A stretch of 64,000 nucleotides of DNA from an uncultured Dorea sp. (GTDB lineage: Bacteria; Bacillota; Clostridia; Lachnospirales; Lachnospiraceae): assembly GCA_910578495.1 (NCBI GenBank), contig CAJTRE010000006.1, positions 1 to 64,000 of the forward strand, in the 5' to 3' direction. The notes beneath the pieces are model-generated. The model did no database searches, was not told the DNA's origin, and was given only the letters and a program-made list of their open reading frames with translations. Made by a program: the position numbers and the translations under genes. Below are positions 61,336 through 64,000 of the stretch, piece after piece (position 1 is the stretch's first letter; the number at the start of each line of letters is the position of its first letter).

Positions 61336-62220
61336 CTACATTTTTTCATCTTCCCTGTACATACCAAATTGCTGATACGGAATCTGAATACCGCTTACTT
61401 CCAGTTTCTCTTTTATTTCTTCTAAAATCCTCCATTTCGCCGGCCAGAACTCCTCGTTTTTCGTCCACGCTCTCGCACCAACCACTACAGAATACTCTCC
61501 CAAAGCGTCTACAAACACATTAATATCCTTGTTTTTTAAAACAGCATCATCAGAAAGCAGAACCGTCTCTATCACAGACTTCGCCTTTTTCAGATCAGAC
61601 TCATAAGAAATGTTTATTTTAAGGTCTAAACGTCTCTCATCAATAGCTGTCGTATTCACCAGACTGGTGTTCGTCAACATACCATTAGGAATGACGATGG
61701 TCTTATTATCAATCGTACTAAGTTTTGTATAAAAAATCTGAATCTCTTTTACTGTACCTTCGTTTTTATTGGTGTCTTCAATAATATAATCTCCCACTTC
61801 AAACGGCTTTAATAATAGGATCAACACACCTCCTGCAAAATTTGAGAGACTTCCTTGAAGAGCAAGACCAAGCGCCACGCCGCCGGAGGCAATAAGCGCC
61901 GCCACCGAAGCAGTGTCCAATCCGAATTTCGTTGCAATCGTAAAAATCAACAGAATATACAATCCGAACTTCAACAAAGAATCTATAAACTGCACCACAC
62001 CTTTATCCGCTCTGGAACGCTCCAGCGAAGTCTTTACAATCTTCCGGAGCCATTTGATTACAATTCTTCCCAGGCAGAAAAACAGAAAAGCAATCAGCAC
62101 TTTTATGCTAAACGCCACAATCGTCGGAATTTGTCCCTGTATATACTCTGTCAGCCTGCTGACTGTATCGGCAGCTTTCCGAGTAGCTTCCACCACCTCT
62201 TCTGTCTTAGTTCCATCCAT
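61336..62220 (-). CDS. mscS: Small-conductance mechanosensitive channel (MscS family)
   Basis: A 294-residue channel that opens on membrane tension during osmotic downshock. Three membrane helices are followed by the MscS beta domain. The pore helix region GVALGLALQGSLSNFAGGVL has the usual Gly/Ala pattern, and VGDYIIEDTNKNEGTVKEI matches the beta domain. The ATG of MDGTKTEE has GGGAGG at 9 nt. Confidence 0.93.
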   Translation of the reverse strand: MDGTKTEEVVEATRKAADTVSRLTEYIQGQIPTIVAFSIKVLIAFLFFCLGRIVIKWLRKIVKTSLERSRADKGVVQFIDSLLKFGLYILLIFTIATKFGLDTASVAALIASGGVALGLALQGSLSNFAGGVLILLLKPFEVGDYIIEDTNKNEGTVKEIQIFYTKLSTIDNKTIVIPNGMLTNTSLVNTTAIDERRLDLKINISYESDLKKAKSVIETVLLSDDAVLKNKDINVFVDALGEYSVVVGARAWTKNEEFWPAKWRILEEIKEKLEVSGIQIPYQQFGMYREDEKM

Positions 62221-62236
62221 AAATACATTCCTCCCG

Positions 62237-63070
62237 TTATCGTAATGCAAGAAACGCGCTTAAATTTCCTCTGTTTCCTCCCGTTGCCCTGTGAGAAAAT
62301 AAAAGTTCCGGATTACAATGAGTACACACATTGGTTACGGCAATATGTTCCTTTTTGATACCGGCCTCCAAAAACACAGCCTCATTAGCTTTCCAGAGAT
62401 TTAATTGATATTTTCCATTGGCTTTCTGGTAAAACAATTCCTCCCAAATACGCTCGTCAAAAGACGTCTTCATTTCCTCAATGACATCCCCGCTCACCTC
62501 ATAGCAGTCCTGGCAGATGGACGGACCAATGGCGGCAAGTACGTCCCTTGGATCTGTTCCATACGCCTCTGTCATTTTCTCTACCGTAACTTTCCCGATC
62601 TTTCCCACTGTTCCACGCCAGCCGGAATGGCTGAGTCCAATCACATGCTTCACCGGATCTACGAAAAACAGTGGCACACAGTCAGCATAAAACGTCACAA
62701 GACAGATACCGGGAACATTCGTCACCATTCCGTCCGTCTCCAAAAAACGTCCGCCCCGGTCTGCTTCTTCTACAACCTCCACATGAGCCGTATGCGTCTG
62801 CTGTGTAAATGTCATGTCTTCCACTTGCACCCCGATCGCCGCAGCAATACGTCTTTTGTTTTCTGCGACAGCCTCAGGAGCATCTCCCCTTGTGATGCTA
62901 ATATTCATCGTCGCACAGGAACCTTTACTTACGCCTCCAAGTCTGGTAGAAAACCCATGACGGACAATTCCTGTCCGTTCAAACATGGGATATGAAAGAA
63001 ACGGGACTCCATTTACTGTCTTTTCCTCAAAAATAGATTCTTGATTTTTATACTTTAATCCAAGACTCAT
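62237..63070 (-). CDS. pgeF: Purine nucleoside phosphorylase/laccase-domain protein (PgeF/YfiH family)
   Basis: Member of the Cu-oxidase_4 family; homologues cleave adenosine and inosine (purine nucleoside phosphorylase activity) or correct peptidoglycan mistakes. Zinc ligands are visible in VTFYADCVPLFF, GLSHSGWRGT and TNVCTHCNPELLFSHR. At 278 residues it is normal length. The ATG overlaps the yraN stop by one base and has GGAGG 6 nt upstream. Confidence 0.92.
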   Translation of the reverse strand: MSLGLKYKNQESIFEEKTVNGVPFLSYPMFERTGIVRHGFSTRLGGVSKGSCATMNISITRGDAPEAVAENKRRIAAAIGVQVEDMTFTQQTHTAHVEVVEEADRGGRFLETDGMVTNVPGICLVTFYADCVPLFFVDPVKHVIGLSHSGWRGTVGKIGKVTVEKMTEAYGTDPRDVLAAIGPSICQDCYEVSGDVIEEMKTSFDERIWEELFYQKANGKYQLNLWKANEAVFLEAGIKKEHIAVTNVCTHCNPELLFSHRATGGNRGNLSAFLALR

Positions 63071-63438
63071 CAATATCCTCCTAAATATTCAAATGCATTC
63101 TTGATCACCCGGATTTCCTCATCTGTAACACTGACTACGTCAAACCTGCAAGGAACATCCTGAAGCCTGTTTACCGTAAGATAATAAAAGGCACATTTTG
63201 ACAATACCTGCTGTTTTCTTATATCTACTGCCTCTAGTGGATGACCACTGACACTTCCGCTTCTGTATTTCACTTCGCAGAACACTAGATAATCGCCGTC
63301 TCTGGCAATAATATCAATCTCACCCAGTCTGCAGCGGAAATTATACTTCACAATCTCATAACCTTGCTCTGTAAGATATATTCCCGCCTTTTGTTCTTTC
63401 TCCGCGCCAATTCTTCGTTTATTGTACGCTCTTCCCAC
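63070..63438 (-). CDS. yraN: YraN family protein (UPF0102, endonuclease-like)
   Basis: A small protein with the UPF0102 pattern: NKRRIGAEKEQKAGIYL, then RCRLGEIDIIARDGDYLVFCEVKYR, which holds the E/D...E-x-K residues of a restriction-endonuclease-like fold. Function unproven. The start is uncertain: I take a GTG 12 nt after GGAGG; another GTG 7 codons upstream has no site. It lies between rnhB and pgeF, a common clostridial order. Confidence 0.85.
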   Translation of the reverse strand: MGRAYNKRRIGAEKEQKAGIYLTEQGYEIVKYNFRCRLGEIDIIARDGDYLVFCEVKYRSGSVSGHPLEAVDIRKQQVLSKCAFYYLTVNRLQDVPCRFDVVSVTDEEIRVIKNAFEYLGGY

Positions 63439-63461
63439 TATTTTTATCCGCCTCCACACTT

Positions 63462-64000
63462 CTATACGAAGTTTTTAATGAATGTTGCTCTGTGAACAGG
63501 TGTCGGTCCAAGCTTTTTTAATCCCTCAATATGTGCTTTTGTTCCATACCCCTTGTTGCTGGCAAATTCATACCCCGGCAGTACATTCTCATACTCTGCC
63601 ATCAAACGGTCTCTGGTCACCTTTGCGGCAACACTTGCCGCCGCTATGGAAATACTTTTGGCATCCCCCTTAATAATAGGCACTTGCAATATATCCACCT
63701 GAGGAATGGTTACTGCATCATTTAAAAGAATATCCGGTTTTTGTCCCAGCTTTTTCTCAACTTCCGCAATGGCAAGGCGCATAGCTTCATAGGTTGCCTG
63801 TAGAATATTAATCTCATCGATCCTCTGAGGTCCTACAATCCCAAATCCCACTGCCACTGCCTTTTCCATAATCTCATCATAAAGCAATTCTCTTTTTTTC
63901 TCCGACAGCTTTTTAGAATCATTCAGCCAAAGAATGGTAACATCCTTCGGCAGAACAACTGCTCCTGCCACTACCGGTCCGGCAAGCGGCCCTCTGCCCA
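63462..64000 (-). CDS. rnhB: Ribonuclease HII, 5' end outside the window
   Basis: Removes RNA from RNA-DNA hybrids and single ribonucleotides. The frame is open to the window edge and begins [17 protein letters not shown], so the N-terminus including the DEVGRG acidic residues is cut off. The later motifs [32 protein letters not shown] and [14 protein letters not shown] are intact. The stop is 3 bp before the yraN frame. Confidence 0.95.
   Translation of the reverse strand, partial: GRGPLAGPVVAGAVVLPKDVTILWLNDSKKLSEKKRELLYDEIMEKAVAVGFGIVGPQRIDEINILQATYEAMRLAIAEVEKKLGQKPDILLNDAVTIPQVDILQVPIIKGDAKSISIAAASVAAKVTRDRLMAEYENVLPGYEFASNKGYGTKAHIEGLKKLGPTPVHRATFIKNFV

Overview
The window reads as chromosomal backbone of a low-to-mid GC anaerobic Firmicute, most likely a gut Lachnospiraceae (Dorea / Mediterraneibacter / Blautia-like). 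The evidence is gene content and order: a full rnfCDGEAB cluster, a cmk-ispH-rpsA cluster, a biotin-dependent Na+-pumping decarboxylase locus, pta-ackA, a GH112 galacto-N-biose/lacto-N-biose phosphorylase, strong AGGAGG ribosome-binding sites and sigma-A-type promoters. Genus placement is inference. I see no prophage, insertion sequence, CRISPR array or rRNA. The only RNA gene found is one tRNA-Thr(CGT).

Layout. 58-12840 (minus): ilvA, then the lipid/translation/segregation group ftsY-smc-rnc-acpP-plsX, a nucleoside catabolic pair (deoC-udp) that interrupts the usual yceD-rpmF-plsX order, then rpmF, yceD, ackA and pta. 12956-15774: mgtE and, divergently, tmcAL. 15826-21281 (minus): the six-gene Rnf ferredoxin:NAD+ oxidoreductase with a DUF2752 membrane protein at its tail. 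21463-26963 (minus): rpsA, ispH, cmk, a YcxB-like protein, an HI0933-type flavoprotein and a RpiR regulator. 27126-32434 (minus): five genes of a biotin-dependent carboxyl-transfer/Na+ pump system. 32759-36025 (plus): a POT-family peptide transporter and a Xaa-Pro aminopeptidase, a likely peptide-use module with strong promoters and terminators. 36106-39276 (minus): MATE pump, amidohydrolase, PilZ protein. 39533-41521 (minus): a 2-isopropylmalate synthase with an AraC-type DNA-binding domain fused to its C-terminus. 41704-45461 (minus): Na+/solute symporter, methylglyoxal synthase, hydroxyacid dehydrogenase, left-handed beta-helix protein. 45537-54888 (minus): topB, ppk1, a TVP38 membrane protein with an extracytoplasmic rhodanese lipoprotein, asd, argH, queH. 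55058-56615 (plus): an ABC importer lacking a binding protein. 56757-61068 (minus): a degenerate EAL protein overlapping a lone PTS EIIC in a different frame, preceded by the GH112 phosphorylase. 61176-64000 (minus): tRNA-Thr, mscS, pgeF, yraN and the 5'-truncated rnhB.

How the genes work together: Rnf and the decarboxylase both conserve energy as ion gradients, which the SSS symporter and MATE pump can spend. Pta-AckA makes ATP and acetate, and TmcAL uses acetate for tRNA modification. PilZ and EAL proteins both point to cyclic-di-GMP signalling.

The strongest unusual signals are the LeuA-AraC fusion, a family of intergenic inverted-repeat elements with GTAACTATTCAGCC termini (five copies or remnants), the split EIIC/EAL pair with a degenerate EAL site, a lipoprotein domain fused to OadG, and a cysteine-rich tail on RnfE.
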